Of a stretch of 64,000 nucleotides of DNA, positions 1-10,160 are shown one piece after another. The position numbers were made by a program, and so were the translations under genes. Numbering within the stretch: the first letter of the stretch is position 1; each line of letters opens with the position of its first letter. The stretch is taken from positions 1-64,000 of the forward strand of contig JAIPUZ010000126.1 in the NCBI GenBank assembly GCA_022833215.1, written 5' to 3'. The notes beneath the pieces were generated by a model, which made no database searches, had not been told where the DNA came from, and was given only the letters and a program-made list of their open reading frames with translations. Source of the DNA: Mesorhizobium sp. Its GTDB lineage: Bacteria; Pseudomonadota; Alphaproteobacteria; Rhizobiales; Rhizobiaceae.

Positions 1-293
1 CAACGATCTCAAGCCGGCTCACCGGATTCCGATATCTGTCCTTACTACTGTCCATAAGGACAAAGCGACAGATTCACATCACGACATCAAGGCGGCCCCA
101 GCCGGATGCGTACGCCAAACAGGCGCTATGCCTCAGATGGTCTGCTGAAGGCAAGTCCATGAGGGCGATCGCCACGATCGAGTCCATGTCCTACGCCACT
201 GTCAATTTCCACCTCAACAACGCCCGCAAGGCGCTGGACGCTGCCAGCCTATCTCAGGCGACCGCTCTAGCAACGAAGATGAAGTTGATCTAA
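1..293 (+). CDS. C-terminal part of a LuxR/TraR-type quorum-sensing regulator (runs off the window start)
   Basis: Reading in the frame of the TAA at 291-293, the last ~65 residues form a LuxR-type helix-turn-helix: an LRWSAEGKSMRAIA stretch, then SYATVNFHLNNARKAL as the recognition region, ending in ATALATKMKLI. This resembles the end of TraR (ALAIRRKLI). LuxR-family activators bind DNA through this domain when the N-terminal domain holds an acyl-homoserine lactone. That sensor half lies upstream of base 1 and cannot be judged. The usual LTPRE-like start of the HTH domain is degenerate here (QPDAYAKQ), so the gene may be damaged. The TraM antiactivator lies ~3.6 kb away in convergent orientation, which supports a conjugation-control role. 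Confidence 0.55.
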   Translation, partial: TISSRLTGFRYLSLLLSIRTKRQIHITTSRRPQPDAYAKQALCLRWSAEGKSMRAIATIESMSYATVNFHLNNARKALDAASLSQATALATKMKLI

Positions 294-305
294 AGTGTGT
301 CGCAT

Positions 306-1259
306 TTAATCTGCCTCATACCCCGCCGCTTTGAAGAAGTTTCGGCACTGCATTGGATCGAAGAGGTTGCAGATTTCGCCCAAAGCGTCGCAGAGAGCGC
401 TGAAGCTTCTGGCCGCTTTCTTTCGCAGCAGCGCCTTGAGCTTTGAGAATGCCATCTCGATCGGGTTCAGGTCGGGTGAATACGGTGGCAGGAACAGCAT
501 CCATGCCCCACGCTTGCTTATCAGTTCGGCAGCGCGCTCGCTCTTGTGGAAGGCGACATTGTCGAGGATGACGATGTCGCCAGGCTGAAGCTCGGGCACC
601 AACTGGGTCTCGATCCACGTTTCGAAGCGCCTGGCGTTCATCGGCGCATCGATGATCCACGGCGCGACCATGCCATGACAGCGCAGACCGGCGATGAAGG
701 TCTGGATATGCCCATTGGCCGAAGGGCGCGTGCGTCCTGTAGCGCTTGCCCTTTGGCGACCAGCCGGTGCGCTTGGTCAGTTTGGTGTTGGTCGATGTCT
801 CATCGATAAAGATCATGCGCGGCAAGGCCTTGGCGAAGAAGCGCTTTCGCTTGCCCGTCCATAACTCGCGCGTCGCACGGATGTCGGCGCGCTGCTGCTC
901 GCTCGCCTGCAACGTTTTTTGTGGCTGAGTCCGAGACGGTGCAGCAGACGGCCGACGCTGGAACGGTGAACGACCACGCCACGACCCTCAAGCTCGCTGC
1001 ACAGTTCGTCCAGCGTCAGTTCGCCTGCCGCCGCCATCCGCTCGCGCACAAAGCCGGCATGTGGCGCAAGCTTGCCCCAGCCCGGTGCATGGCCTTGGCG
1101 ACGCGGCGAAAGAGAACCCGTCGCGCGCCGAAGTTTCATCAGTTCGTTCACAAACCGCGGCGACACCCGGAAATGCCGCGCAGCCTCGCGGTGTCCATGG
1201 CCTTCATCAAAAAACGCAGCAACACGTTCACGCAACGCAGTCGGTAGCGGCTTGCCCAT
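306..1259 (-). pseudogene. IS630-family transposase, frameshifted
   Basis: The start at 1259 gives a MGKPLPTALRERVAAFF N-terminus with a helix-turn-helix (RHFRVSPRFVNELMKLRR). The frame then breaks in a run of six A near 911-916, right after GLSHKK. The next segment (about 910 to 718, minus) continues in another frame with the first catalytic Asp (FIDETSTNTKL). An extra G near 716-718 returns reading to the first frame, which gives the DIVILDNVAFHKS and SPDLNPIEMAFSKLK parts of the DDE domain, ending at 306. The first slip could be a programmed -1 shift on A6, since some IS630 relatives do this. The second cannot be explained that way, so this copy is probably inactive. Terminal inverted repeats were not resolved. 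Confidence 0.85.
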
Positions 1260-1664
1260 CGCGGTTCTCCTTCGAACCGTAGTGAATCACGCAAAAGCCA
1301 AAACGGGAATCTGGAGGCTTCTGTGAGGTCCGCATCACGACCGGACGGCCGCGCGCATCGTCGGACCTCATTGCAAGCCGGATTGAACGGAGGCGCGGGA
1401 CGGGCTGGCGCTATGGGGATTGTAGTCCGGGGCAGTGGCCGGGCTCATCTTCGCCGAGGCGCCGAAGGCCTCTGATTACGGAGTGGCGGCGAAGTACGCA
1501 TGGTTGGGGCGGGGATTTTTGATGATGGATGTCGTCGGTCGGATTGCCATGCGTCCCATTGGCGACCTAGCTATATCGCTGCGTGAAGGATGGGTCGAGA
1601 GTTGCCGATCCGGCGCCTATGGCGTCGAATATGGAGCCTGGCGATGAGGGCATGTGCGGCGCGA
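1260..1664. other. Non-coding spacer between IS630 and the IS91-type element
   Basis: The stretch separates the IS630 transposase start from the end of the IS91-type transposase. An open frame on the plus strand (about 1435-1647, 70 codons) matches nothing I recognise and has no convincing ribosome-binding site. The outer ends of both mobile elements probably fall here, but I could not identify their termini. Confidence 0.4.
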
Positions 1665-2870
1665 TCATGAGGTGTCGTTCCAGAACGGGCTCGGAGGAGC
1701 CTGCCCGTACCGCCAGATGGCGGGCGTGATCATCGGCCCTCCGCAGCATGGGCAGCGGTGCGTTCCCGCAAGTGGCTCGGTGGCGACAGCGACGCTTTCG
1801 ACTTGCCGTTCGAGATCTTCCTGTTGTGGGCTGGTCAGCAGCCTGCGGCACAGGTCGAGTGTGGCGGCGCGATGGCCATTGGCGAGAAAGCCGTAGTGGC
1901 GGATGCGATGGAAGCCGTCCGGCAGCGTGTGCAGCAGGAAGCGGCGGATGAACTCATGGGCCTCGAGCGTCATGACCTTCGCCCTGCCGCCATGGCGATA
2001 ATCCTTCCAGCGGAACGCGACGCGATCGCCGTCCATGCCGACCAGCCGGGAATTGGCGATGGCGACGCGGTGGGTGTAGCGGCCGAGATAAGCCAACACC
2101 TGCTTTGGACCACCGAAGGGTGGCTTGGCGTAGACGACCCATTCCCAGCTGCGGGCTTCGGCGAGCAAGCGGGTGAAGGAATCAGACTTTGCCAGGTACG
2201 CGAGATCGCCGAAGAAATCCAACCGCCCCTCATCATGGGCCGCTCGCAATCCCTCCAGAAAGAGCCGGCGGAACAGGCGCGACAGCACGCGCACGGGCAG
2301 GAAGAATCCTGGCCGGCAGGAAATCAAGCGGGTGCCGTCGGGCGAAATGCCACCACCCGGCATGATGCAATGGATATGGGGGTGGTAGTGAAGATTTTGC
2401 CCCCAGCTGTGCAATACAGCAATGAGACCAATCTCGGCGCCGAGATGCCTGGGCTCCGCTGCGATCGTGCGCAGCGTCTTGGCCGTTGCCTTGAACAGGA
2501 TCGCGTAGACCGCTGACTTGTTCTGGAAGGCGACCGCCGCGATCTCGGCCGGCAGCGTGAAGACGACGTGGAAATAGCCAACCGGTAGCAACTCGGCCTG
2601 CCGCGCGGCAAGCCAGTCCCGGCAGACCTGTCCCTGCCACTTCGGGCAGTGCCGGTTGCGACAGGAATTATAGGCCGCGCGGATCGTCCCGCAGGAGCGA
2701 CAGCCCTCGACATGGCCGCCGAGTTCAGCGGCCCGGCAAAGCTCGATCGCGCTCATCGTGCGCCGCTCGACGCGTCCGAGACGGCCGTCACGAGATCGCC
2801 GGTACGCATCGCCATGGCGGCGGAAGATATCCGCCACCTCCACTCTCGCCGACATCGGCGGAACCATCAA
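1665..2870 (-). CDS. IS91-family transposase (HUH endonuclease)
   Basis: The 401-residue protein has an N-terminal zinc-binding region (Cys57, Cys60, Cys70, Cys75, in CRSCG and SCRNRHC). The metal-binding HUH motif lies at residues ~161-167 (HYHPHIH). A YLGRYTHRVAI segment near residue 265 holds the candidate catalytic tyrosine. IS91 transposases nick one strand at the element origin and drive rolling-circle transfer. Length is typical and no frame break is seen. It overlaps the upstream recombinase gene by ATGA, so the two are translationally coupled. Confidence 0.88.
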   Translation of the reverse strand: MMVPPMSARVEVADIFRRHGDAYRRSRDGRLGRVERRTMSAIELCRAAELGGHVEGCRSCGTIRAAYNSCRNRHCPKWQGQVCRDWLAARQAELLPVGYFHVVFTLPAEIAAVAFQNKSAVYAILFKATAKTLRTIAAEPRHLGAEIGLIAVLHSWGQNLHYHPHIHCIMPGGGISPDGTRLISCRPGFFLPVRVLSRLFRRLFLEGLRAAHDEGRLDFFGDLAYLAKSDSFTRLLAEARSWEWVVYAKPPFGGPKQVLAYLGRYTHRVAIANSRLVGMDGDRVAFRWKDYRHGGRAKVMTLEAHEFIRRFLLHTLPDGFHRIRHYGFLANGHRAATLDLCRRLLTSPQQEDLERQVESVAVATEPLAGTHRCPCCGGPMITPAIWRYGQAPPSPFWNDTS

Positions 2871-3718
2871 CCCGGCGGCACGACCTCGATGTTGAGCCGG
2901 TCGAGCGGACTGGTCGTACGTCGGATCAAGCCGTTCGAGACCCTGGTGTAACGCGCCGTGCTGGAGAGATTGTTGTGGCCGAGCAGTACTTGGATGATGC
3001 GGATGTCGGTGCCGTTCTCCAGGAGATGGGTGGCGAAGCTGTGCCTGAGCGTGTGGACTGTCACGCGCTTGTCGATGCCTGCGGCAGCACGTGCCGAGCG
3101 GCAGGCCGAATAAAGCACCTGCACGTCGATGGGGCGGGTTGCGTCCCGGCCGGGAAACAGCCAGCCCTGCGGCTTCGCCAGCCGCCAGTAAACCCGCAGA
3201 ATGCGCAGCAGCTGCGCCGACAGCATCACAGTTCGGTCCTTGCCGCCTTTGCCGTGCTCGACCCTGATGACACCGCGTCCGCTGTCGATGTCGTCAACCT
3301 TCAGCCCGACAGCCTCCGAAGCGCGAAGCCCGGCGGCATAAGCCGTCGTCAAGGCCGTTCGCGTCTTCAAGCTCGGCACCGCCTCCAGAAAGCGGACAAC
3401 CTCGTCGGCGCTGAGAACCACCGGCAGCGTGCGTGGCGCACGGGCATAGACGATCCGTTCAGGGATCTCGGCATGGCCCAGCGTTACGCCGTAGAAGAAC
3501 CGCAGTGCGCACACCGTCTGGTTCAGCGCCGGCCACGAGATTCCGGTCGAGACCAGATGGACCTGGAAGGCGCGAACGTCTTCCAGGCCAAGGCGCTCAG
3601 GGGATCGACCGAAATAGCGGGAAAACTTCGCCACCGCGTGCACGTAGGACCGTTGCGTGGCCGGCGACAGATTGCGGATCGTCATGTCCTCAATCATGCG
3701 CCGGCGAAGAGGGCTCAA
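2867..3718 (-). CDS. Tyrosine recombinase/integrase paired with the IS91-type transposase
   Basis: The 283-residue protein has an N-terminal SAM-like core-binding domain (residues ~5-85) and a complete catalytic set: Arg132 in GLRASEA, Lys160 in GKGGKDR, His222/Arg225 in HTLRHSFATH, His248 in LLGHNN and Tyr257 in TARYTRVS. It resembles XerC/XerD. Being the first gene of a two-gene unit with the IS91 transposase, it most likely serves that element. It is unlikely to be the integrase of the conjugative element, since no att-like repeat or tRNA gene lies next to it. Confidence 0.85.
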   Translation of the reverse strand: MSPLRRRMIEDMTIRNLSPATQRSYVHAVAKFSRYFGRSPERLGLEDVRAFQVHLVSTGISWPALNQTVCALRFFYGVTLGHAEIPERIVYARAPRTLPVVLSADEVVRFLEAVPSLKTRTALTTAYAAGLRASEAVGLKVDDIDSGRGVIRVEHGKGGKDRTVMLSAQLLRILRVYWRLAKPQGWLFPGRDATRPIDVQVLYSACRSARAAAGIDKRVTVHTLRHSFATHLLENGTDIRIIQVLLGHNNLSSTARYTRVSNGLIRRTTSPLDRLNIEVVPPG

Positions 3719-3862
3719 CTCGGCATCTCATTGCTCCTATTCTTCAGATTGCGCTTCAACAGCCGCAATCCTTCAAGACAGAAGCATCACCCGCAAACAG
3801 ATCCGCCAGTTGCCGCGTCAGCGGCTTCGTTCAATCCTGAATCTCGTCAGACGCGACATGCT

Positions 3863-4195
3863 TTAGCCGGCTAGCGCGGCTTTGTCGTCCGGGACATCCG
3901 GTATGTAACCGAGCACATTCAGCAAGGTTGACAGAAGTGTCTGTTGCGTGTGGACCTGAATCATTGCGCTTACCCAAGCCAGGCGCGCCGGGCCGACCGT
4001 GTCCGACGATCTAGCCGGCTGCTCGCTATAGGAAGCTTCAAGAAACTCAGCCTCGTCGCGCAATCGACGATGTTTCCTAATGGCCTCGATCGTAATTCGT
4101 TCCAGGTCCTTCTTGGGCAAGTTTTCGGCGAGGCCGATCACCGGCCTCAGCAACGGGTTGTGATCGGTCAGGACACTCTGCTTTCCAGCACTCAT
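3863..4195 (-). CDS. traM: TraR antiactivator TraM
   Basis: The 110-residue product has the TraM signature: a LLRPVIGLAENLPKKDLE segment, then ITIEAIRKHRRL, and a C-terminal helix ending in LLSTLLNVLGYIPDVP. In Agrobacterium and Rhizobium, TraM binds TraR and blocks activation of tra genes until enough pheromone accumulates. The open frame extends further upstream, but the ATG at 4195 gives the family length and has an AGGGTAG-like ribosome-binding site. Gene and frame are intact. It points toward the LuxR/TraR-like gene at the window start, with two insertion sequences between them. Confidence 0.85.
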   Translation of the reverse strand: MSAGKQSVLTDHNPLLRPVIGLAENLPKKDLERITIEAIRKHRRLRDEAEFLEASYSEQPARSSDTVGPARLAWVSAMIQVHTQQTLLSTLLNVLGYIPDVPDDKAALAG

Positions 4196-4457
4196 ATAAT
4201 CTACCCTAAGGGTGGTGTTCGCGGTGCGCCCCCGCCGACAAGCATCCCGTGACCCCAAGCCGGAGGGTAGAAAACCGTGTCCACACGGTCCTGTGACCTT
4301 TAGCACCGAGGCGCCTGGACATACGTCACAGGCCCCCGGCCGAATGGCCAGAGGATCCGGCGCCGTCACGGCCGGCACCAACCGATGGACAGGAGGTTTC
4401 TACACCCCAGGGCAGCGCGTACTGTCCCGATGCCTCTATACCGAGGAACGGCCCCCT

Positions 4458-5131
4458 TCACCAGAACAAAGCTTTAGCTGAATTTTCGAAAATTTGCATG
4501 ACATCGTAGTCGAAAACGAGGCGATCAGGGGGTCGTCCTCCGATCGTCGAGAGATCGATGCGGATGCCGGCGCTGTTCGGGTTTGTATCGACGGCGTGAT
4601 TGTCTGCGGGCGCGCCCGCAGCGGAAGCATCCGAGTGTTCTTCGACCGCGGGATCTAGAGATCCCGGCGTCGGCGTCGCGAGCTTCACGTCGCCGGGATC
4701 AGGCTCGAAAAAGATGGACTTCCGTCAAAATAGCCCGTGCGCCAAGCATAGATCGCGTCGTCGAAGGCCTCGTCGACGGCGTTGCCATACCATTTCGCAC
4801 GATGCGATAGACCTTGCCGAACAAGGTGGTGCCCATGCGGATGTTCTCGCAAGCGTCGACCAACTCCGGCTTCAGCTCCGACGGATCCGAGATCCCGAGG
4901 CCCGCCGGACAGTGGGTTATCCGACACGGACGATCGCCTTGCCGACATACTGGTGCATGAGGGCCATCGCCTCGTCCGGCGTGGTCGGCTTCGGCACCAG
5001 CATGACACGATTGCCGGACCTGACGGTGACCGCCAGCGGATCGGGAATCCCGCCTCGGCGATGAAACGCTTGACGATCGCCGGCTTCAGGACGGGGTCCG
5101 CGCATTTCTCGATCAAGGCTGCGTCGATCAT
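4458..5131 (-). pseudogene. traH: Conjugal transfer protein TraH, broken by four frameshifts
   Basis: Starting at ATG 5131, 14 bases after traB, the protein reads MIDAALIEKCADP. The matching TraH sequence then moves through successive frames: PLAVTVRSGNRVMLVPKP (around 5050-4920), CPAGLGISDPSELKPEL (around 4915-4800), AKWYGNAVDEAFDDAIYAW (around 4795-4715) and GDVKLATPTPGSLDP onward to the stop at 4458. Every shift has the same sign, so four single-base deletions fit, near 5050, 4918, 4797 and 4713. Total length fits a TraH of ~225 residues. TraH lies at the end of the traAFBH operon, and its exact role is not well defined. Confidence 0.8.
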
Positions 5132-5145
5132 CCCGAAGCTCCGGC

Positions 5146-6285
5146 TCAGCTGTTGAAGGACGTGACCAGCGGAATGCCAAACAGGCTCGCCCAGGCCTCG
5201 GCGCTTGCCTTCTGGATGGCGACTATCGACGTGCCTGTCGTCCACCAGCCATTGCCGCTGGCAACGATGACGTCTGGCGCATGCATGGCGGACTGGAGCG
5301 CCGGCCAGAGGATGAGCTGCTCGTAGCAGATCAGCGGCGCGATCTTCTTGCCGCCGAGCTCGACGACTGGGTTGGCGAAGAAGTGCGCCCGCGCGCCGCC
5401 TCTCTCGCCGAACGAGCTGCGCCACGGCTGCCACATCGACACCGGGACCGGCATTCGCTCGCGGTAGAGCACTGCTGCGCCGTCGCCCGAGACTGCCACG
5501 ATGACATTGTCGTATCCGTTTTTCTCGACGATCGCCGCGCCCGCGATCACGGTGACCGACATGCCGAGCAGCTCGTCGCGCCACAGGCGTTCCACCGTCG
5601 GCGTCCAGAAGCCCAACGCGCTTTCGGGAAGGACGACAGCGCGGGCGCCCTCGCCTGCTTTCCGACTCACGACCCCGATAAGCTCGCGATGGCGCTCGAG
5701 CGAGGCGTTGCGGCCGAGGCTTTGCCCTAGTTCGAGGTCGACGCCTGTCCATTCATCCGGTAGAGATGGCGGCGTCCACGTTGCGGCGGACCAGAGCCAA
5801 AGACCTCCCAAGGCTATCGAGGCAGCCGGCCACCATTTCGTCGTCATGGCGAGGAGGCCGGCTGCGGCCGCAAACAAGCCCAGCCATCCCCATCCTGGAA
5901 ACACTACGCCAGCGGCGGTGATCGGATGCGCCCAACCGACAATCCCGAAGGGCGGCAAAGCCATGAGCACGGCCGCCGCCAGGTAGTGCAGCGCTCTCCT
6001 CCTTCCCGGTCGCTTCGTCCAGAGCGCGGCATGCACACCGACAAAGGAAGATGACGCCGCGATCCACAGCAGCAACCCCGGCCAGAGGTCGGAGGCATAG
6101 AAGTTTGCGACGCCCTGCGGCAAGCCGCGCGAAGCGGCAAGGAAATATCCCGCAGCCACACCCGCCGCCACCAGGCGAGAGTGGGAGAAAGCCCATAAGG
6201 CCGGAAACAGAAATGCAACCGGAAGGGCAAGGACATGACCGCTCCAGCCTGCGATGCCAACCATGATCGCCAGCCCAATCAGCAT
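5146..6285 (-). CDS. traB: Conjugal transfer protein TraB (Lnt/nitrilase-like membrane protein)
   Basis: The N-terminal ~170 residues contain several hydrophobic segments (for example LIGLAIMVGIAGW and WPGLLLWIAASSSFVGV). A carbon-nitrogen-hydrolase-like domain follows, with the Glu in VVLPESALGFW and the Cys in APLICYEQLILW, which is similar to apolipoprotein N-acyltransferase. Ti-plasmid TraB has this layout and improves transfer. The ATG at 6285 was chosen because it lies 16 bases after traF and gives a normal length of 379 residues; the longer open frame would run deep into traF. It ends FGIPLVTSFNS, 14 bases before traH. Confidence 0.82.
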   Translation of the reverse strand: MLIGLAIMVGIAGWSGHVLALPVAFLFPALWAFSHSRLVAAGVAAGYFLAASRGLPQGVANFYASDLWPGLLLWIAASSSFVGVHAALWTKRPGRRRALHYLAAAVLMALPPFGIVGWAHPITAAGVVFPGWGWLGLFAAAAGLLAMTTKWWPAASIALGGLWLWSAATWTPPSLPDEWTGVDLELGQSLGRNASLERHRELIGVVSRKAGEGARAVVLPESALGFWTPTVERLWRDELLGMSVTVIAGAAIVEKNGYDNVIVAVSGDGAAVLYRERMPVPVSMWQPWRSSFGERGGARAHFFANPVVELGGKKIAPLICYEQLILWPALQSAMHAPDVIVASGNGWWTTGTSIVAIQKASAEAWASLFGIPLVTSFNS

Positions 6286-6301
6286 GCCGGCATGGCTTAC
6301 G

Positions 6302-6832
6302 TTACGGATCGATGGTGAGAACCGGGTGGGCGAGCCCAAGAAGCCCTGTCGCCGGGATCGGCCCGAAATATCGCGAGTCATAGGAGCCCGCGAAATCCGA
6401 GTGGACATAGAGATAGCCGGGCGGGACGGTGCCACCATGCCACGGAGAGAGCGCCCTGCCCTCTGCATCGCTGCGATGAATTTCGGAATGGGCAAGCGGC
6501 CGTCCTTCGATCCACACATGCTCGCCTATGTCGACCGATTGCCCCTCTGTCGCCACTACCGTTTTTATGAGCGGGCTCAAGCGGCCGGGGCAAAGCCCGC
6601 GGCGGATGTAGCCGCGATCGAACGCGGTCTTGAATGCTGGCGTGAGCGGTGGGCAGATGAAGACGAGATCGCCGATGGCGGCATTCCTTCCCAGCGGCTC
6701 GATGCGCCACAGACCGAGCGGATAGCTCGGCGTGGTATTGATGCGGTAGCCGCCCAGCCATCCCGCTGCCGCGACGGCAGCGATGCCGGCAAACGCGGCG
6801 CCGGCATATCGGATTGCGGCAACCCGGCTCAT
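6302..6832 (-). CDS. traF: Conjugative transfer signal peptidase TraF
   Basis: The 176-residue protein has one N-terminal membrane segment (residues ~8-28) and the S26 signal-peptidase dyad: Ser36 in TPSYPLGLW and Lys90 in [12 protein letters not shown]-terminal [15 protein letters not shown] segment matches the conserved box with SRYFG. TraF of the Ti/RP4 type processes the pilin during assembly of the mating channel. The start codon overlaps the traA stop (ATGA), placing it second in the traA-traF-traB-traH unit. No frame damage is seen. Confidence 0.88.
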   Translation of the reverse strand: MSRVAAIRYAGAAFAGIAAVAAAGWLGGYRINTTPSYPLGLWRIEPLGRNAAIGDLVFICPPLTPAFKTAFDRGYIRRGLCPGRLSPLIKTVVATEGQSVDIGEHVWIEGRPLAHSEIHRSDAEGRALSPWHGGTVPPGYLYVHSDFAGSYDSRYFGPIPATGLLGLAHPVLTIDP

Positions 6833-9800
6833 TGCTTCAGGACCGCGCTCTGGCGCTGCGACAGGCGCAGGTCCTCGGACTGCTTCAGCGCTTCCACCGT
6901 GCGCTCATGGGCGGCGAGCTGCTGCGCGGCGCGCATGACCGACCAGGCCTCGGCGAGCTTCTGTTTCTCCGCTGTCGGCATGCCTTCGGCCATCTTGTCG
7001 AACAGCTTTCCGGACGGCTCTCGCGCCTCGTTCACCAGCAGCCGGCGATCGCCGAAACGCTCTGCCACGGCCCTGTTGAAACCGTCGATCTCCGCCTTGA
7101 GCTCGCGGTTGCTGACGGCAAACCCAAGCGCAGCCGGCAGATCGTTGCGGTCGATCGCGTCGCGGACTCTTTCGAGGACCCGGTACGCATCTGGCGAGAG
7201 CGCCGGAATATCGATCGACGCGCGGCGGCGAAGCGCCTGCTCCTCGGCCTCGATCTTCTCACCCGCTGACTGCCGAAGAGTGAGATAGCGGTCGATGTCG
7301 CGGCGCAGCGCCGGAACATTGGTCTCGGCCACGCGCCGCTGCTCGCGCTCTGTCTTGCCGGCGAAAGTTCCCGTGCCGCCCTTCAGCGGACCGATCGATG
7401 CGGGCTCGCTGACGAGCCTGTCCAGCGTCTTCCTTGCGGTCTCGCCATTCGACAGCACCGCATCGAAATTCATTGCGCGGAAGGCGGTCTCCGGATCCGC
7501 GAAGACATAACGGAACCGGATCGAGACCTCCTCCCACTGCTTCTTCACGGCGGGGTCGGCATGAAGCTTTTCCTCGACTGCGTCGGGAATGGATTTGGCG
7601 AATTGCTTGATGCCGGCGACCATCGGTTTTGCCTCCTTGAATGTCCGGGCCTGTATGGTGTCGTGAAGACCGAGGCGGGCGCCGACGCCCCTCAGCCGCT
7701 GGGCCGCGCCGGCAAGACGCTCAGCCTGACGCAGCGTCCAGTCGAGCCGGTCGCGGACCAGCGTGCGGGCCACGCGAACGATGTGCAGGCCGCGGCTGTC
7801 GGCAAAGCGCAGCGCCTGGCGGTAGAGCGTGCCGCGCTCGTAGTCGAGCGTGGTTTCCTTCGCATTCTTCCGCGACAGGATGTGCTCGAGCCCGCCAGCT
7901 TTTTCGAAGGAGCGCGTGCCGTAATAGAGCGCCAGATTCTCGCGGTGCCGGGTCATCGCCACATAGGTCAGATGACGATCCAGCGAGAGCGACGCCAGCA
8001 CCTTGACCCTGTCGACGGTGGCGCCCTGCGACTTGTGAATGGTCGTCGCGTAGCCATGATCGATGTTGCGATAGTGGCGCTGTTCGACCGCGACATGACG
8101 GCGTGCGCCACCGTCTCCGATCTCGGCAATTAGCCGCCCGCGAGTCGCCGCTTCCACGACGCGTGCGATCATGCCGTTCTTCACGCCGAGCGCGCTGTCG
8201 TTCTTGAGGAAGACGACCTGGTCGCCGGCGTCAAATGCGCGGATGCCGTCTTCCGTCCGGAAGGGATGTCCCTCGCCGACGATGCCGCGCGCGACCAACT
8301 TCTCGCGGGCGAGACGATTGAGCTCGCGAACATCGCGGCGAAGATGCGCCAGGATCAGCGTCGACTTCGCCGGGTCGTATTCATGATCCCAGGCTGCGAT
8401 CAGGCTGGTGATGGCCTGCGCCTTCAACTTTTCGCCCATGATCCGGCCGTGACCGTTATAGGCTGCGATCGCCTTTGCGACATTGCCGCGCGCCAGATCG
8501 AGCGAGGCGGCGCGCATCCATTCCTCGCGCTGGCGATAAATCTGCTCGAGCTCGGCATAGCCGATGCGCTCGACGATGGCGCGGAAGGGTGCTCCAGCCT
8601 CGATCGGCTGCAGCTGTTCTGGATCGCCGATCAGCACCAGCTTGGCGCCGAAGCGCACGGCCGTTTCGACGAAATACGCCATCTGCTTCGAGGCGACCAT
8701 GCCGGCCTCGTCGATGACCATGATCGTCCTGTCGGTTAGTGCCTCCCTGCCCTCTTTCCAGAGCAACTCCCATGAGGCCAGCGTGCCGCTTTCGATGCCC
8801 GCTTCCTTCTGCAGGCCCTCCGCCGCCTTGCCGGCCAGCGTCCCGCCAATGACGCGATAGCCGGCCAGCTCCCAGGCTTCGCGCGCGGCCTTCATCATGG
8901 TGGTCTTGCCGGCGCCGGCGCGTCCGACGACCGCGGCGACGCGGCCGGGCTTCGTGACATGCTCGATCGCGGCCCGCTGCTCATCGGAGAGCCGATCATG
9001 GCGCGCGAACACACTCTGCAGCACTTTCGCCCGGACGCCATGGGTCGCTTTCTCCGACAGCCAGATCGCGCGGTTCGCCATCTCGGCCTCGAGCCGGATC
9101 ATCTCGCGTGTGGTGTAGCGATCAGGAAGCTTGCGGCCCGTCTCGAAGTCCACGGTGCCGCGTTCCAGCCGCAGGATCCGAGGGCTCTGGAGAATGCGCG
9201 TCATCAGATTCTGGAAGGTGCCGGGATCGTCGACATAGCGATGCAGCACCCTTGCAACGTCGCGTTCATCGAAGACGCTCATCTCCGACGTCAGCAAGTC
9301 GAGCACGATCTCCGGGCGCTTGAGGATGCGGGCCGCATTGGCCGACTTCCGCGCCTCGGCAATCTCGACGCGCTCCAGCGAAGGCGACCATCCCTGGCGC
9401 GCGGCCTTGCGCTGTATCGCCCGGGCGCCGGCGCCGACATGCGCGGTCGGCTCCAGGTCGATGCCGCGCTCGGCATAAGAGCGGCCATCGACGCGGATCT
9501 CCAGGCCGGCAAGCGCCAGATGCTGATTCTGGAGATCGAGCCAGCCGTTGCGCTGCTGGAGGAATTCCGCCTTCTCGCCGGCCCAGAGCCGGTACCGGAT
9601 CTTGCCAGCCTTGTCGCGGAGCGGCTGTCCGTCCTCACCGGTCACCGCGATCTTCTTGCCGCCAAACCCGGACTCGGTCAGCGGCCGGAGCGTGGTCATC
9701 AGGTGGACGTGCGGATTGCCGGGTTCGTCGTGATAGACCCAGTCAGCGACCTGCCCGCGCGCGAGCACCTGCTCGACGACGAACTGGCGCATCAGCGCGA

Positions 9801-10134
9801 TGTTCTGTTCTCTCGACAGCTCGACAGGCAGCGCGACAATGAACTCCTTGGCGAACTGCGCGTCATCACGCTTCTCGAAAGCCTCGACCCTGTTCCAGAA
9901 GGCCTCCGCCGCGCCCGCGACTGAACGGTCTGCGATCAGCGCCCTTGCCCATGCCGGCGCGTCGGGCGGCAGCAGGAACTCCTCATGGCCGAGATTGCCC
10001 TTGTTCGTGAAATCGACGGTGCGGCCCTCGCTGTTGTGGGTCATCCGTGCGCAGTGCCGATAGGCCGCGGCCAGCACGGCGCTGCGACCGGCGCCGCCGC
10101 TGATGATCTGGATCGAGAAATGCGTGATCGCCAC
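6829..10134 (-). CDS. traA: Ti-type conjugative relaxase/helicase TraA
   Basis: The ~1100-residue protein joins a MOBQ-type relaxase domain to an SF1 helicase. The N-terminus ([17 protein letters not shown]) matches TraA, and the metal-binding histidines are in [13 protein letters not shown] at residues ~140-147. Walker A is GRAGAGKT (~404-411) and Walker B is IMVIDEAGM (~480). TraA nicks oriT, stays bound to the 5' end and unwinds the transferred strand. I chose the GTG at 10134, which has a GGGGAG ribosome-binding site and the family N-terminus. A longer frame starting at 10215 would run through the oriT hairpin. It overlaps traF by 4 bases and is intact despite its length. Confidence 0.93.
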   Translation of the reverse strand: MAITHFSIQIISGGAGRSAVLAAAYRHCARMTHNSEGRTVDFTNKGNLGHEEFLLPPDAPAWARALIADRSVAGAAEAFWNRVEAFEKRDDAQFAKEFIVALPVELSREQNIALMRQFVVEQVLARGQVADWVYHDEPGNPHVHLMTTLRPLTESGFGGKKIAVTGEDGQPLRDKAGKIRYRLWAGEKAEFLQQRNGWLDLQNQHLALAGLEIRVDGRSYAERGIDLEPTAHVGAGARAIQRKAARQGWSPSLERVEIAEARKSANAARILKRPEIVLDLLTSEMSVFDERDVARVLHRYVDDPGTFQNLMTRILQSPRILRLERGTVDFETGRKLPDRYTTREMIRLEAEMANRAIWLSEKATHGVRAKVLQSVFARHDRLSDEQRAAIEHVTKPGRVAAVVGRAGAGKTTMMKAAREAWELAGYRVIGGTLAGKAAEGLQKEAGIESGTLASWELLWKEGREALTDRTIMVIDEAGMVASKQMAYFVETAVRFGAKLVLIGDPEQLQPIEAGAPFRAIVERIGYAELEQIYRQREEWMRAASLDLARGNVAKAIAAYNGHGRIMGEKLKAQAITSLIAAWDHEYDPAKSTLILAHLRRDVRELNRLAREKLVARGIVGEGHPFRTEDGIRAFDAGDQVVFLKNDSALGVKNGMIARVVEAATRGRLIAEIGDGGARRHVAVEQRHYRNIDHGYATTIHKSQGATVDRVKVLASLSLDRHLTYVAMTRHRENLALYYGTRSFEKAGGLEHILSRKNAKETTLDYERGTLYRQALRFADSRGLHIVRVARTLVRDRLDWTLRQAERLAGAAQRLRGVGARLGLHDTIQARTFKEAKPMVAGIKQFAKSIPDAVEEKLHADPAVKKQWEEVSIRFRYVFADPETAFRAMNFDAVLSNGETARKTLDRLVSEPASIGPLKGGTGTFAGKTEREQRRVAETNVPALRRDIDRYLTLRQSAGEKIEAEEQALRRRASIDIPALSPDAYRVLERVRDAIDRNDLPAALGFAVSNRELKAEIDGFNRAVAERFGDRRLLVNEAREPSGKLFDKMAEGMPTAEKQKLAEAWSVMRAAQQLAAHERTVEALKQSEDLRLSQRQSAVLKQ

Positions 10135-10160
10135 GGCTCGGCCGGCTCCCCACGGAACAT

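Larger units (their letters stand above)
1665..3718 (-). mobile_element. IS91-type element core: recombinase plus HUH transposase
   Basis: Two genes in one transcriptional unit share a 4-base ATGA overlap: an XerC/D-like tyrosine recombinase first and an IS91-family HUH transposase second. This pairing is a recognised IS91-family architecture. Transposition is by a rolling-circle type of mechanism, so terminal inverted repeats and target duplications are not expected. Element limits beyond the two genes are not defined. It lies between the IS630 copy and traM and separates traM from the LuxR/TraR-like gene. Confidence 0.75.

Noticed and set aside
911..916. Programmed frameshift making the IS630 transposase functional
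   Set aside because: A -1 slip on A6 could fuse the first two parts, but the extra G near 716 would still break the frame after it.
1435..1647. 70-codon plus-strand frame between IS630 and IS91-type genes
   Set aside because: No ribosome-binding site, no recognisable domain, and it lies where element ends are expected.
2867..3718. Tyrosine recombinase as the integrase of an ICE
   Set aside because: It overlaps the IS91-type transposase gene and there is no adjacent tRNA gene or direct-repeat att site.
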